Positions 8,218 through 15,886 of a stretch of 39,555 bases of DNA are shown here, piece after piece. The translations under genes and the position numbers were made by a program. How positions within the stretch are numbered: position 1 is the stretch's first letter; every line of letters begins with the position of its first letter. Under the pieces are notes generated by a model. The model had not been told where the DNA came from. It searched no databases and was given only the letters and a program-made list of their open reading frames with translations. Source of the DNA: Microcoleus sp. MP8IB2.171 (GTDB lineage: Bacteria; Cyanobacteriota; Cyanobacteriia; Cyanobacteriales; Microcoleaceae); NCBI GenBank assembly GCA_030248405.1, contig JARCMA010000277.1:1-39555 (forward strand). The letters run 5' to 3'.

Positions 8218-8673
8218 AGTGCTGTTTTGGTTAGAATTTACTATTCTGGTAGTTTGTCAAAGCTGAGGCCTGTAGGCTTCTGAAATAACTATTGTGATAC
8301 AAATTGCGGGCGATCGCACTTGCGATCGAGCAATTCGTACCTGAAATCTTCAATATCTCCCCGGCTACACATAATCTAGCTGCTAAGCCTGCCGACTGGA
8401 AGTCGGGGCTACACATACCAAGTCCGCCTGCGCGGACTGAAAACCATCAAAAGGGATTTGAGATAATTTTTCCCGCTTGTGCTGACGATGCTCGCACGCC
8501 ACCGATACTCCCACACCTGAAAACTTTCGAGCCCAGTCCCCATCAGCGGGGTCTCGAAATACGATACAAAAAGTTGCAGGCGTTGCAAAATATTATTTTA
8601 AGTATATACTACTGTAAATCGGTCAGATATGCGGAGTTAATATTGTCAACTCCTAAAATAGGTACACAAAATC
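8218..8673. other. Intergenic region between gltD and cysA, with hairpin repeats
   Basis: About 455 bases between divergent genes, so it should hold both promoters. Two adjacent small hairpins are visible: CCGACTGGAAGTCGG (near 8391-8405) and AGTCCGCCTGCGCGGACT (near 8421-8438). They resemble the paired hairpins at 14654-14700. A HIP1-like GCGATCGCAC is near 8311. ORFs here look non-coding. Confidence 0.5.
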
Positions 8674-9705
8674 ATGAGCATTACAGTTCAGAACGTATCG
8701 AAACACTTTGGGTCTTTTCACGCCATTGACAACGTGAATTTAGAAATCAAAAGCGGCTCTCTAGTCGCGCTGTTGGGGCCTTCCGGTTCCGGGAAATCGA
8801 CTCTGCTGAGGATGATTGCGGGGCTCGAACCGCCCGACAGCGGTCACATTTACCTGATCGGCGAGGATGCTACTCAGCAGTCGGTGCAGGAACGGAATAT
8901 TGGTTTTGTGTTTCAGCACTACGCTTTGTTTAAACACATGACTATTCGGAAAAATATTGCTTTTGCGATGGAAATTCGCAAAGCTCCTAAAGACTCTATT
9001 ACCAGGCGGGTTGATGAACTTTTGGATTTAGTGCAGTTGAAAGGTTTGGGCGAAAGATACCCTTCGCAACTTTCCGGTGGCCAGCGGCAGCGGGTGGCTT
9101 TGGCAAGATCTCTGGCAGTGCAACCGAAAGTGCTGCTGCTAGATGAACCTTTTGGAGCGTTAGATGCTAAAGTCCGCAAAGAATTGCGATCGTGGCTGCA
9201 CAACCTTCACAAAGAAGTTAATATCACTACAGTTTTTGTGACTCACGATCAAGAAGAAGCGATGGAAGTAGCTGATGAAATTGTGGTGATGAACCAAGGT
9301 AGAGTCGAACAAGTCGGCACTCCTGCTGAAATTTACGACAAACCGGCATCAGCTTTTGTGATGAGTTTTATTGGGCCGGTGAATGTGCTGCCAAATGCTG
9401 CGGGTTTGTTTGCCAGCAACGGTACAACTGCTCACAATAATGGCGCGGCTCATTCTGAAGTAGTCTTTTTGCGCCCCCACGATGTGGAAATTCAAACTAA
9501 GCCGGAGTCTGGTTTTACCTTAGCAAAAGTCAGCCGCATCATTCATTTAGGGCGGGAAATACAAACCGAGTTAGTGTTAGAATCCGAGCAGGTAGTAACA
9601 GCTTACGTGAGTCGCGAGCGCTTCGATTCTCTACAGTTAACGCGAGATCAGCAGGTTTACGTCAAGCCCAAACACGCGATGACTTTCCCTGCTTATTCTA
9701 TTTAA
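8674..9705 (+). CDS. cysA: Sulfate/thiosulfate-type ABC transporter ATP-binding protein
   Basis: 343-residue ATPase of the CysA group, energising sulfate or thiosulfate import at the inner membrane. Walker A is GPSGSGKST (about 36-44), the Q-loop is [13 protein letters not shown], the signature [16 protein letters not shown], Walker [15 protein letters not shown], and the switch His lies in [15 protein letters not shown]. The C-terminal 100 residues form a TOBE-like regulatory domain ([21 protein letters not shown]). The wording [20 protein letters not shown] and [14 protein letters not shown] is typical of CysA. No permease or binding-protein genes adjoin it, so it is an orphan here and must pair with permeases encoded elsewhere. 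Confidence 0.88.
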   Translation: MSITVQNVSKHFGSFHAIDNVNLEIKSGSLVALLGPSGSGKSTLLRMIAGLEPPDSGHIYLIGEDATQQSVQERNIGFVFQHYALFKHMTIRKNIAFAMEIRKAPKDSITRRVDELLDLVQLKGLGERYPSQLSGGQRQRVALARSLAVQPKVLLLDEPFGALDAKVRKELRSWLHNLHKEVNITTVFVTHDQEEAMEVADEIVVMNQGRVEQVGTPAEIYDKPASAFVMSFIGPVNVLPNAAGLFASNGTTAHNNGAAHSEVVFLRPHDVEIQTKPESGFTLAKVSRIIHLGREIQTELVLESEQVVTAYVSRERFDSLQLTRDQQVYVKPKHAMTFPAYSI

Positions 9706-9771
9706 TCTCAGCGGCTGCATCTTGCTCAAAATACTATCGGGGAGCTTCTACAAAACACTGCTGCCACATCG

Positions 9772-9792
9772 TTACCAGGCTCGTGCCTGGTA
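9772..9792. repeat. Short hairpin repeat downstream of cysA
   Basis: TTACCAGGC and GCCTGGTAA arms around a 3-base loop, followed by a second imperfect hairpin GGCTC...GAGCC to about 9826. It is placed to end cysA transcription, and it also marks the point where the truncated recombinase remnant loses similarity. Confidence 0.55.
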
Positions 9793-9825
9793 ATGCTGTC
9801 TCGTGGCTCCAAATCGGAGGCAGAG

Positions 9826-10134
9826 CCGACTTCTTTTTGCTCTTACTGCATCAACCTGTAAATCTAACTCTTGTTTGAGAACTTCTTTATACAGAAATTA
9901 AATGGCACTTAAAGCCTGATTTTGAGTTGAAGCAGCGACATTTTCTTCAACGGCTAAATGAGTTAAAAATTGTTCAATTTCTTTTCCACCCATTTCTCTA
10001 GGATGTCGTTTATTATGGAATAAAATATAGCGTTTAATCCAATTAATGTAGCTTTTTTCCGTTTTGTAAGAGTAATGCTTCAGACGAATGACATCACTTA
10101 CTTGTTCAAGGAGTTTTTTGGGACGTTGTTCCAT
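9826..10134 (-). pseudogene. Truncated tyrosine recombinase (integron-integrase-like N-terminal domain)
   Basis: From the ATG at 10134 the frame reads MEQRPKKLLEQVSDVIRLKH, then the SAM-like core-binding wording YSYKTEKSYINWIKRYILFH, NKRHPREMG and AASTQNQALSAI. A TAA at 9898-9900 interrupts it. Translation resumes in the same frame as FLYKEVLKQELDL.VDAVRAKRSR, the normal continuation of IntI-like integrases, so the stop is a nonsense mutation. Similarity ends at the hairpin repeat near 9826. The entire catalytic domain (R..H.R..Y) is missing, so it cannot recombine DNA. An in-frame ATG at 10206 would add 24 residues, but that stretch overlaps a repeat array and is unlikely to be coding. Confidence 0.85.
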
Positions 10135-10139
10135 AAGAT

Positions 10140-10311
10140 GAGATCCAGAATGTTTCTTGATAGTATGACTATCTGGTATGTTATCCAGAAAATTTCTGGT
10201 TGTCATCGGAGAATATACAGAATGTTTCTAGCTATCATCCTCCTATGGGGTGATTATCCCGAAAGTTTCGGCTTTTTGTTCCATTGGGGTTGACTATACG
10301 GAAAATGTCGG
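10140..10311. promoter_or_regulatory. Five phased dyad motifs upstream of the integrase remnant
   Basis: Five related 15-19-base motifs of the form TAT.C.GAAA.TTTC.GG. Their GAAA/GAAT boxes start at 10148, 10188, 10220, 10261 and 10301, giving spacings of 40, 32, 41 and 40 bases, close to whole helical turns. Two are near-perfect palindromes (CCAGAAAATTTCTGG, CCGAAAGTTTCGG). They lie immediately upstream of the recombinase start. Possible roles are recombinase or repressor binding sites, or a degenerate iteron array; the function is inference. Confidence 0.55.
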
Positions 10312-10484
10312 TATAATAAATAGTTAGCTGGCTGCGTTTCAGGATAGTTACTTATTTGAATTTGGTAGGCAAAGCTTTCACAGGCGTTAACCTGGATAGT
10401 TCAATTAAACTACTTGTGCTATAACGTAGAAAATTATTGGAAAATAAAACGACAGCTTTTGTAGTGCGAAGAGGTTTTTGGAGC

Positions 10485-11324
10485 ATGCGCTGTATTTTTT
10501 GCAAAAGCGACTCAAGCAAATCCAAGAGTGTCGAGCATATTATTCCTGAATCCCTCGGTAACACCACGAAAGTGCTTCCAAAAGGAATTGTCTGCGATAA
10601 ATGTAACAACTACTTCGCACGTAAAGTGGAGCAACCTTTTCTTGAAGCTCCAGCGTTGAAGTCTCTCCGTTTTCACCAAGCTATTCCTAATAAAAGGCAG
10701 AGAGTACCGCCCTTGACAGGGATCTTTTCATCCGAATTTCCGGTGACTTCATATCGCTATTTAGAAGGGCCGTATGCAGGATTAGTAGATATGCCGCCGG
10801 AAGCTATCAAAGTCCTTTTTGAAAGAAAGGGTGGGGAAATAATCTTTTCGGGGCATGATGAGCCTCCACCAGACAGAATCGTCTCAAGGTTTTTGGCTAA
10901 AGTAGCTCTCGAATTGATGGCTTTACGTATCTTAGAAGCCTGCAAAGAGATTGACGACTTAAATGCTTCTGACGGAATCGACTACTTAGTCAATGAAGCA
11001 CAGCTAGATATTCTTAGGAACCACGCTCGTCGAGGAGATACACCTGATTGGCCATACAATTCACGTCGTATTTATAAGCCTAATGAGAAATGGATCGATG
11101 AATTTGGCTCGGATGTCCAAATCGTTCATGAGTCTGATATTCTTCAGACAAATTGGGGCGAATGGTTTTGCGTTTTGGCTATTTTCGGTTTAGAGCTTGT
11201 AATCAACTGCGGTGGTCCTGAGATAGAGGGCTATCACCGTTGGTTATCAGAAAATAATGGTGATAGCCCTTTATACTCTGGAAAAAATAAGATGTCCTCT
11301 AAGCTGAGACGAATGCCCAGCTAA
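10485..11324 (+). CDS. HNH endonuclease domain protein (HNH_5-like)
   Basis: About 279 residues from MRCIFCKSDSSKSKSVEHII. The N-terminal module has a CxxC zinc pair (CIFC), the SVEHIIPESLGN His-containing box and a second zinc pair with the catalytic Asn region (CDKCNNYFARKVE), the order expected of an HNH nuclease. The remaining 220 residues are mixed alpha/beta with no motif I recognise (GGEIIFSGHDEPPPD, WGEWFCVLAIFGLEL). The ATG at 10485 begins at the conserved Cys pair and is preceded by GAGG/GGAG, so it is preferred over the ATG at 10437. There is no methylase, toxin or antitoxin partner. It sits between recombinase and transposase debris and has no GCGATCGC octamer, which suggests it was acquired. 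A lone defence or homing-type nuclease is possible. Confidence 0.8.
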   Translation: MRCIFCKSDSSKSKSVEHIIPESLGNTTKVLPKGIVCDKCNNYFARKVEQPFLEAPALKSLRFHQAIPNKRQRVPPLTGIFSSEFPVTSYRYLEGPYAGLVDMPPEAIKVLFERKGGEIIFSGHDEPPPDRIVSRFLAKVALELMALRILEACKEIDDLNASDGIDYLVNEAQLDILRNHARRGDTPDWPYNSRRIYKPNEKWIDEFGSDVQIVHESDILQTNWGEWFCVLAIFGLELVINCGGPEIEGYHRWLSENNGDSPLYSGKNKMSSKLRRMPS

Positions 11325-11342
11325 CACTTCACGGCTGATCTT

Positions 11343-11448
11343 GTAGGGTGCGTTAACGGAGTGTAACGCACCATCAAATATACACAAATGTAACGCACCA
11401 TCTTTATGTTAATTTAAGGTGTGTTACGCTGTCGCTAACACACCCTAC
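11343..11448. repeat. REPIN-like double hairpin next to a RAYT remnant
   Basis: The left hairpin is GTAGGGTGCGTTA...TAACGCACC (11343-11372) and the right hairpin GGTGTGTTA...TAACACACCCTAC (11418-11448), in inverted orientation. An extra TAACGCACC lies between them at 11390-11398. The outer ends match those of the 5749-5886 element (GTAGGGTG.GT). It ends five bases from the stop codon of the transposase remnant and just after the HNH gene. Confidence 0.7.
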
Positions 11449-11453
11449 GACTG

Positions 11454-11759
11454 CTAATCGTCGCAATATCCTTGAGGTTTTTCCTTTCTGCCATCTTTAC
11501 CCCAATCTGGCGGATAAATTCCCTGAGCGATAAACCGATGAACACTAGAATACTCGCAATCTTGGGGATTTTTACACAATCCATGTCGAACCGGATTATC
11601 ATGAATATAATCGCAATGAAGCTCAAAATTCCGTTCATCCCGAATTAAATGCTCCCAAAACCGACGTTGCCAAAGATTACTTTCCCCTCGCTTTTGTCGT
11701 GATTGAGAAACCTCCCGATTAACCCCTAATTCTTGTCCATAATGTGCAGATATTTCATG
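11454..11759 (-). pseudogene. REP-associated tyrosine transposase (RAYT/Y1, IS200-like), 5' truncated
   Basis: On the minus strand an uninterrupted C-terminal half reads GVNREVSQSRQKRGESNLW, QRRFWEHLIRDERNFELHCD, YIHDNPVRHGLCKNP, CEYSSVHRFIAQGIYPPDWG and stops with TAG at 11454-11456. This is the hallmark C-terminal region of the Y1/RAYT transposase family, with the catalytic Tyr in HCDYIHDNPV. The N-terminal half holding the HUH metal-binding motif is absent: a TAA precedes residue 1 of the similarity at about 11760. It therefore cannot be active. It adjoins the REPIN-like element at 11343-11448, the kind of sequence such enzymes mobilise. Confidence 0.85.
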
Positions 11760-11926
11760 TTAACATCTTAAGTCATTTTATCTCAGGTAAAATCATCAAA
11801 ATTATTAAATTTATCATAAATATTTATTTCCCCAATGGCGTAAGTTATCTGTCTCAAGAGAGAGGGAAGGACAGAGAGTTTTAGTAATATTTTTCGAGAT
11901 CAAAAAATTGGCAGTAGCCAATAAGT

Positions 11927-12052
11927 AAGCTGTACTGCATTTAAATTGTATGTTGCGATGACCATCAAAAATCCTCTCCCCCGCTCTCCATCGAACTCTC
12001 TCCCCTCATCGGACTCTCCAACACCATACACAATCTAGATGCAGTACAGCTT
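11927..12052. repeat. MITE-like element A with about 26-bp terminal inverted repeats
   Basis: The left end AAGCTGTACTGCAT-TTAAATTGTATG (11927-11952) mirrors the right end 12025-12052 (CATACACAATCTAGATGCAG then TACAGCTT) with few mismatches. The roughly 70-base interior is pyrimidine rich with repeated CTCTCC words and no ORF. The right end covers two bases of the TAA stop codon of the REC-EAL gene. Related ends occur at 26984-27082 and, as a single end, at 16010. Confidence 0.7.
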
Positions 12053-13253
12053 ATTTCCCTTCTACCAACAACTGTTCAAAATCCGCTGCCGGCACAGGAG
12101 GGCTGAACAAATATCCTTGCATAGCATCGCACTCGTAGCGCCAGAGAAAATCTTTTTCTGCTTCCGTCTCAACTCCTTCGGCAATTACATCAAGACAGAG
12201 ACTGTGCGCCATTTCAATAATAGCTTTCACAATCGCTGCATTGGTGCAACCATCGGTGATATTGCTGATAAAACAGCGGTCTATTTTTAAAGTATCGAAG
12301 GGGTATTGCGTCAAATAACTTAAAGAAGAATACCCAGTTCCGAAATCGTCAAGAGATATACAAACTCCCAAATTTTTCAAGTGTTGCAAAGTGGCGATCG
12401 CACTTTCGGCATCTTCTACCATTAAACTTTCTGTCAGCTCTAATTCCAAACTGCTCGCTTGCAAACCAGTTTCTGCTAAAATTTGGGCAACTCTGGTGCT
12501 GAGATCCGGTTGGTGAAATTGGCGTGGCGACAGATTCACCGCTATCCGCAGCAAAAAACCAGCATTTTGCCAAACTTGCATTTGCCTGCAAGCTGTCTGC
12601 AAAACCCACTCGCCTAACTGTACAATGAAGCCAGTTTCTTCGGCATGGGGAATAAATTCTGCGGGCGAAATCAGCCCTTTTTCTGGATGCACCCAGCGCA
12701 CTAAAGCTTCTGCGCTCATAATCTTACCTGTCTGGACATTGACTTGCGGCTGATAGTAAACTTGGAATTCTTCTCGTTCCAGTGCGTTGCACAAACAAGT
12801 TTTTATGTGATCTAATTTGTCGGCAGTATTTTCGATAAATTCGCTGCCTTGCGATCGCAAAGTATTGTACTGTTCGGCGACAGCTTCTTGTTTTTTCAAT
12901 CGGCTCGATATCGCGCCCACAAGTTCAGCTTTACTAAAAGGTTTAGTCAGGTAATCATCTGCTCCCAATTCCATACCTTGCCGCATTTCAGAGCGATCGG
13001 CTTTACCGGTCAGAAAAACAAAAGGTACTGTAGCAGTAACAGGATTCGATCGCAAGGCCACCAGCACCCCATATCCGTCAAGTTCTGGCATCATCACGTC
13101 GCAAATAATCACATCGGGAAGATTTGATACCGCCGCATATAAACCTTTTGCTCCATTTTCTGCACCCGTCACGTCGAAACCTTCAGCTTTGAGGAGTTTG
13201 AGAATATTCTCCCGAATTACTTGCTCGTCCTCAATCACTAGAATCTTTTTCAT
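12051..13253 (-). CDS. Response regulator with EAL domain (c-di-GMP phosphodiesterase)
   Basis: 400 residues. The REC domain (1-120) shows the acidic pair ED at 8-9, the phospho-acceptor in IICDVMMPELDGYG (Asp about 52), FLTGKAD and LTKPF. After a helical linker (125-150), a full EAL domain follows: YYQPQVNVQTG, SAEALVRW (EAL), NLSPRQF, LELTESL, DDFGTGYSSLSYL, TLKIDR, AEGVE and QGYLFSPP. All metal- and substrate-binding residues appear intact, so it is probably an active phosphodiesterase converting c-di-GMP to pGpG under phosphorelay control. No GGDEF domain is present. No cognate kinase is adjacent; the orphan kinase at 1910 is 9 kb away. Its stop codon overlaps the terminus of a MITE-like repeat. 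Confidence 0.92.
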   Translation of the reverse strand: MKKILVIEDEQVIRENILKLLKAEGFDVTGAENGAKGLYAAVSNLPDVIICDVMMPELDGYGVLVALRSNPVTATVPFVFLTGKADRSEMRQGMELGADDYLTKPFSKAELVGAISSRLKKQEAVAEQYNTLRSQGSEFIENTADKLDHIKTCLCNALEREEFQVYYQPQVNVQTGKIMSAEALVRWVHPEKGLISPAEFIPHAEETGFIVQLGEWVLQTACRQMQVWQNAGFLLRIAVNLSPRQFHQPDLSTRVAQILAETGLQASSLELELTESLMVEDAESAIATLQHLKNLGVCISLDDFGTGYSSLSYLTQYPFDTLKIDRCFISNITDGCTNAAIVKAIIEMAHSLCLDVIAEGVETEAEKDFLWRYECDAMQGYLFSPPVPAADFEQLLVEGK

Positions 13254-13673
13254 ACGTCATTCCCTGAAAGCGGTATAATTGATAGGCGTTACTGAACGCG
13301 ATAAGCGTGGCAATCACTGAGAACGCACAGCTCGATCGGCCCAACAACCGAATATTTTCCGACACAAATAGCAAACGCCTGAAAAACGCTAATTTTTCAA
13401 GCACAACTAGATTAATGTTTCTGTGCTTACTCAGTGCCGTCCGTATTATTACGAGGTTAATTAATAATCTCTAAACTAATTCTAGGCGATCGATAGTTAG
13501 CAGCGCCTTAAATAACTGCTAAACTAATTGTGCCACCTGAACGATTGTCTGCAAACAATCTCAGCCTATTTATACCAGTTGCCAAAAACAATGCAACTGC
13601 AAGCAAGTTCCAAACCCTTGCGGAGTCAGTCTTCCCCATTCTTCAATGTAAAATCTAAACTTTTAAATCTCAA
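13254..13673. other. Intergenic region between the REC-EAL and SOUL genes
   Basis: About 420 bases between divergently transcribed genes; both promoters should lie here. I see no gene, strong hairpin or repeat beyond a lone heptad-like AAATCTCAAATGG just before the SOUL start. The small ORF at 13528-13722 overlaps the SOUL gene in another frame and is not credible. Confidence 0.45.
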
Positions 13674-14189
13674 ATGGTATTACCTACTGGATTCCCTGAA
13701 CCCGCACAGAATGGGGTCATAGAAGTTAAGCAATATCCTCACTACCGCGCTGTCACCTACACCCACGCGGGCGATTTGCGACAAGCAACTGGCATCGCCT
13801 TCAATCCCTTATTTCAACACATCAGCAACAACCAAATTGCGATGACAACGCCAGTAGAAGCGCGCTACACTGCAACTTCCGGGGAAATCGATGCAGTTCC
13901 CCAAGCAGAAGTTTCGTTCCTCTATCCCGAACCAAATATCGCCCCCAGCAGCGTTAACTCCGCTGTAGAAATCACGGATACTTCGCCGATGACGGTTGTC
14001 AGCATCGGCGTGGGCGGGGCCTACACTTGGGAAAGCTACGAAAAGAACCTCCAGAAACTCAAAGATTGGCTTCAAGAACATCCTGAATACGAAATAGTCG
14101 GGCCGCCGCGCCGCTTTTTTTACAATTCCCCGATGACACCGGAAGCAACTAAAATCAGCGAGGTACAAATTCCGATCAAGTGCCGCTGA
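13674..14189 (+). CDS. SOUL-family heme-binding-like protein
   Basis: 171 residues. The N-terminal GVIEVKQYPHYRAVTYTH and FNPLFQHISNNQIAMTTPVE (about 14-62) are the family signatures of SOUL/HBP proteins, followed by VSFLYPEPNIAP and a C-terminal YNSPMTPEATKISEVQIPIK strand. Family members bind heme or tetrapyrroles and occur in chloroplasts and cyanobacteria; a role in tetrapyrrole trafficking is inference. No signal peptide is visible, so it is probably cytosolic. The start at ATG 13674 has no clear ribosome binding site. Its last 14 bases overlap the end of the convergent YjbQ gene. Confidence 0.85.
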   Translation: MVLPTGFPEPAQNGVIEVKQYPHYRAVTYTHAGDLRQATGIAFNPLFQHISNNQIAMTTPVEARYTATSGEIDAVPQAEVSFLYPEPNIAPSSVNSAVEITDTSPMTVVSIGVGGAYTWESYEKNLQKLKDWLQEHPEYEIVGPPRRFFYNSPMTPEATKISEVQIPIKCR

Positions 14190-14592
14190 CGTGAACAACT
14201 AATTCGCGAATGTTGCCCCGCTGGCGGTGTTCCCAGAGATAAATTCCTTGCCAAGTTCCTAACAATAATCTACCGCGTGCGATCGGGATTTGTTCGGAAG
14301 TATGGGTCAGCGCAGTGCGAATGTGCGCCGGCATATCGTCTGGGCCTTCGGCATCGTGAATGTAACTCGCACCCTCCGGTACCAGTTTAGCCAAAAAGTT
14401 AGCCAAATCCTTAAGTACATCCGGGTCAGCATTTTCTTGAATCACCAAGCTAGCAGAAGTGTGGCGTAAAAATAAGCTACAAAGTCCCGTTTCAATACCA
14501 GAATTCGCCACCGCATCTTCTATCTTAGGAGTGATGTTGCACAGAGATTTTCCTGTAGTTTTAATTTTGAGTATTTCCTGGTGATGAAGCAT
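14176..14592 (-). CDS. YjbQ family protein (UPF0047, secondary thiamine-phosphate synthase-like)
   Basis: 138 residues, the usual length of this single-domain family. Motifs seen are GLCSLFLRHTSASLVIQENAD (about 35-56), YIHDAEGPDDMPAHIRTALT (about 77-96) and ARGRLLLGTWQGIYLWEHR (about 104-122), containing the conserved His, Asp and Glu residues of the putative active site. Members show weak thiamine-phosphate synthase activity in E. coli genetics, but the true role is not settled. The ATG at 14592 is followed by conserved sequence. Its 3' end overlaps that of the SOUL gene by 14 bases. Confidence 0.88.
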   Translation of the reverse strand: MLHHQEILKIKTTGKSLCNITPKIEDAVANSGIETGLCSLFLRHTSASLVIQENADPDVLKDLANFLAKLVPEGASYIHDAEGPDDMPAHIRTALTHTSEQIPIARGRLLLGTWQGIYLWEHRQRGNIRELVVHVSGT

Positions 14593-14594
14593 TC

Positions 14595-14626
14595 GATTTT
14601 AGATTTTAGATTTTAGATTTTAGATT
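14595..14626. repeat. Heptanucleotide short tandem repeat (STRR-like), TTTTAGA units
   Basis: Four tandem copies of GATTTTA/TTTTAGA directly upstream of the YjbQ start. A degenerate second stretch (TTAGATTTGGGATTTGGGA) lies at about 14709-14729. These match the class of heptad short tandem repeats described in filamentous cyanobacteria. Confidence 0.75.
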
Positions 14627-14653
14627 GTGGGTGAAATTTTAGCAATAATCTTC

Positions 14654-14700
14654 AGTCGGCGGAGGCCGACTTCGTTTGTGTAGGCGCGATTTCAATCGCC
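14654..14700. repeat. Paired hairpin repeat
   Basis: Two consecutive hairpins: AGTCGG-CGGAGG-CCGACT (14654-14671), and GCGAT-TTCA-ATCGC inside GGC...GCC (14683-14700). The layout of a CCGACT-type stem followed by a second short stem resembles 8391-8438. Confidence 0.5.
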
Positions 14701-14776
14701 GTCATTCGATTTTAGATTTGGGATTTGGGAGTATTTTAGATGAGATTGTTTGCAAAAATCTGCAATCACCATCATC

Positions 14777-15886
14777 CTAATCGCCATCTTGAAAATATTC
14801 TACAACAGCTTGGGCGATCGCCTCCGTACCATTTTTATCCAACTTATCCGACAAACGCGGCGGATGCATAGGTTGTCGCAAAAACTCCCAATCCCCCTCA
14901 AAAAACTCCGCCGCCGTCACAACTTGATGTTCCGCATAATTTTTCAGCCATTCCAACAACACCGCAGCTTCCGCAAAACCATCTCTCATAATAGAAACAA
15001 CAGGTATTTCCAAGCGCAAAGCTTCCGAAAAAGTGCTGTATCCCGGTTTAGAAACCAAGCGCCCGCAGACAGGCATCACATCCACCGGGCGCGGTAAAAT
15101 TGGGAAAGATTGTGCAAACTCTTGACTTTTGACTCTAATCAAATTCGGCAAATTCGGAGCTCCCGCATCAAAAGTGATAAATTGCCAATCGCTAAATTGC
15201 TGTAGATTGTGATAAGGAATTGCCTCTAAACCCAGCCCACCGAAAGTCAGCAATACAGTTTTTTCTAGCGGTGATTCGATACCGAATACTTCCCTAATTT
15301 TATCATTACTATAACGAGGATTTCCACCAGTCAAGCCAACATCTTGAATATTTGGGAAAGCAGCCATCGGTTCGTGTAAAGGCAGACGAAAAAGCAAATC
15401 GCACATTCCGAAACATTCACCAATCCAATCTGCTATTTCTACAAACTCCCCGCCCCAATCTCGATAGATAAAATCCCAGCCAAAATTGCTCATCATCCAG
15501 CAAGGAACCCCAGCAGATGCGGCAATTCGCGTTGCCAAAGGAGGAATATCTGCCAACACCAAACCCACCCGATTTTGCTTGATAAAATTAACTTCGCCGG
15601 CAATTATCGAATTTTGGTTTTTCCGAATTTCGCGCAATTTTTCCAGCGTCGCCTCTTTATCCATATGCAAACTATCAGCTTGCACGACACCCACATCTAA
15701 AGCGCGGGGACGAAGGATAAAATCGCCAGTAATATAACATTCTAGCAGCCAGCGAGGCGCAGTTGTGGTGATAATTAGTAAAAGATCTGGATTTAATTCT
15801 TGAATTTTTGCAGCTACGGACGAAACTCGGACAGCGTGGCCGAATCCATGATTTGTGATGGCAATATATAATGTTGGTCGAGACAT
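14777..15886 (-). CDS. GT-B fold glycosyltransferase-like protein
   Basis: 369 residues. The N-terminus LYIAITNHGFGHAVRVSSVA (about 5-24) is a MurG/UGT-like Gly-rich loop with the conserved His of the acceptor domain. The C-terminal half has VLLTFGGLGLEAIP (about 212-225) and the nucleotide-sugar-binding PVCGRLVSKPGYSTFSEALR (about 279-298), where SKPGYSTFSEA matches the donor-binding motif of family-1 type transferases. Similar domains are found in cyanobacterial transferases and at the N-terminus of plant L-arabinokinases. No membrane segment is apparent. The donor and acceptor cannot be told from sequence. It stands alone between repeat-rich spacers. Confidence 0.8.
   Translation of the reverse strand: MSRPTLYIAITNHGFGHAVRVSSVAAKIQELNPDLLLIITTTAPRWLLECYITGDFILRPRALDVGVVQADSLHMDKEATLEKLREIRKNQNSIIAGEVNFIKQNRVGLVLADIPPLATRIAASAGVPCWMMSNFGWDFIYRDWGGEFVEIADWIGECFGMCDLLFRLPLHEPMAAFPNIQDVGLTGGNPRYSNDKIREVFGIESPLEKTVLLTFGGLGLEAIPYHNLQQFSDWQFITFDAGAPNLPNLIRVKSQEFAQSFPILPRPVDVMPVCGRLVSKPGYSTFSEALRLEIPVVSIMRDGFAEAAVLLEWLKNYAEHQVVTAAEFFEGDWEFLRQPMHPPRLSDKLDKNGTEAIAQAVVEYFQDGD

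Noticed and set aside
8304-8729. 141-codon ORF overlapping the cysA start
   Set aside because: Runs through hairpin repeats and into cysA in another frame; no protein-like features.
10135-10206. N-terminal extension of the recombinase remnant (MTTRNFLDNIPDSH...)
   Set aside because: It overlaps the dyad-motif array, while family similarity begins at MEQRPKK.
11435-11638. 67-codon minus-strand ORF
   Set aside because: Wrong frame of the RAYT transposase remnant, whose correct frame gives clear family sequence.
13528-13722. 64-codon ORF before the SOUL gene
   Set aside because: Overlaps the SOUL start in another frame and has no recognisable features.
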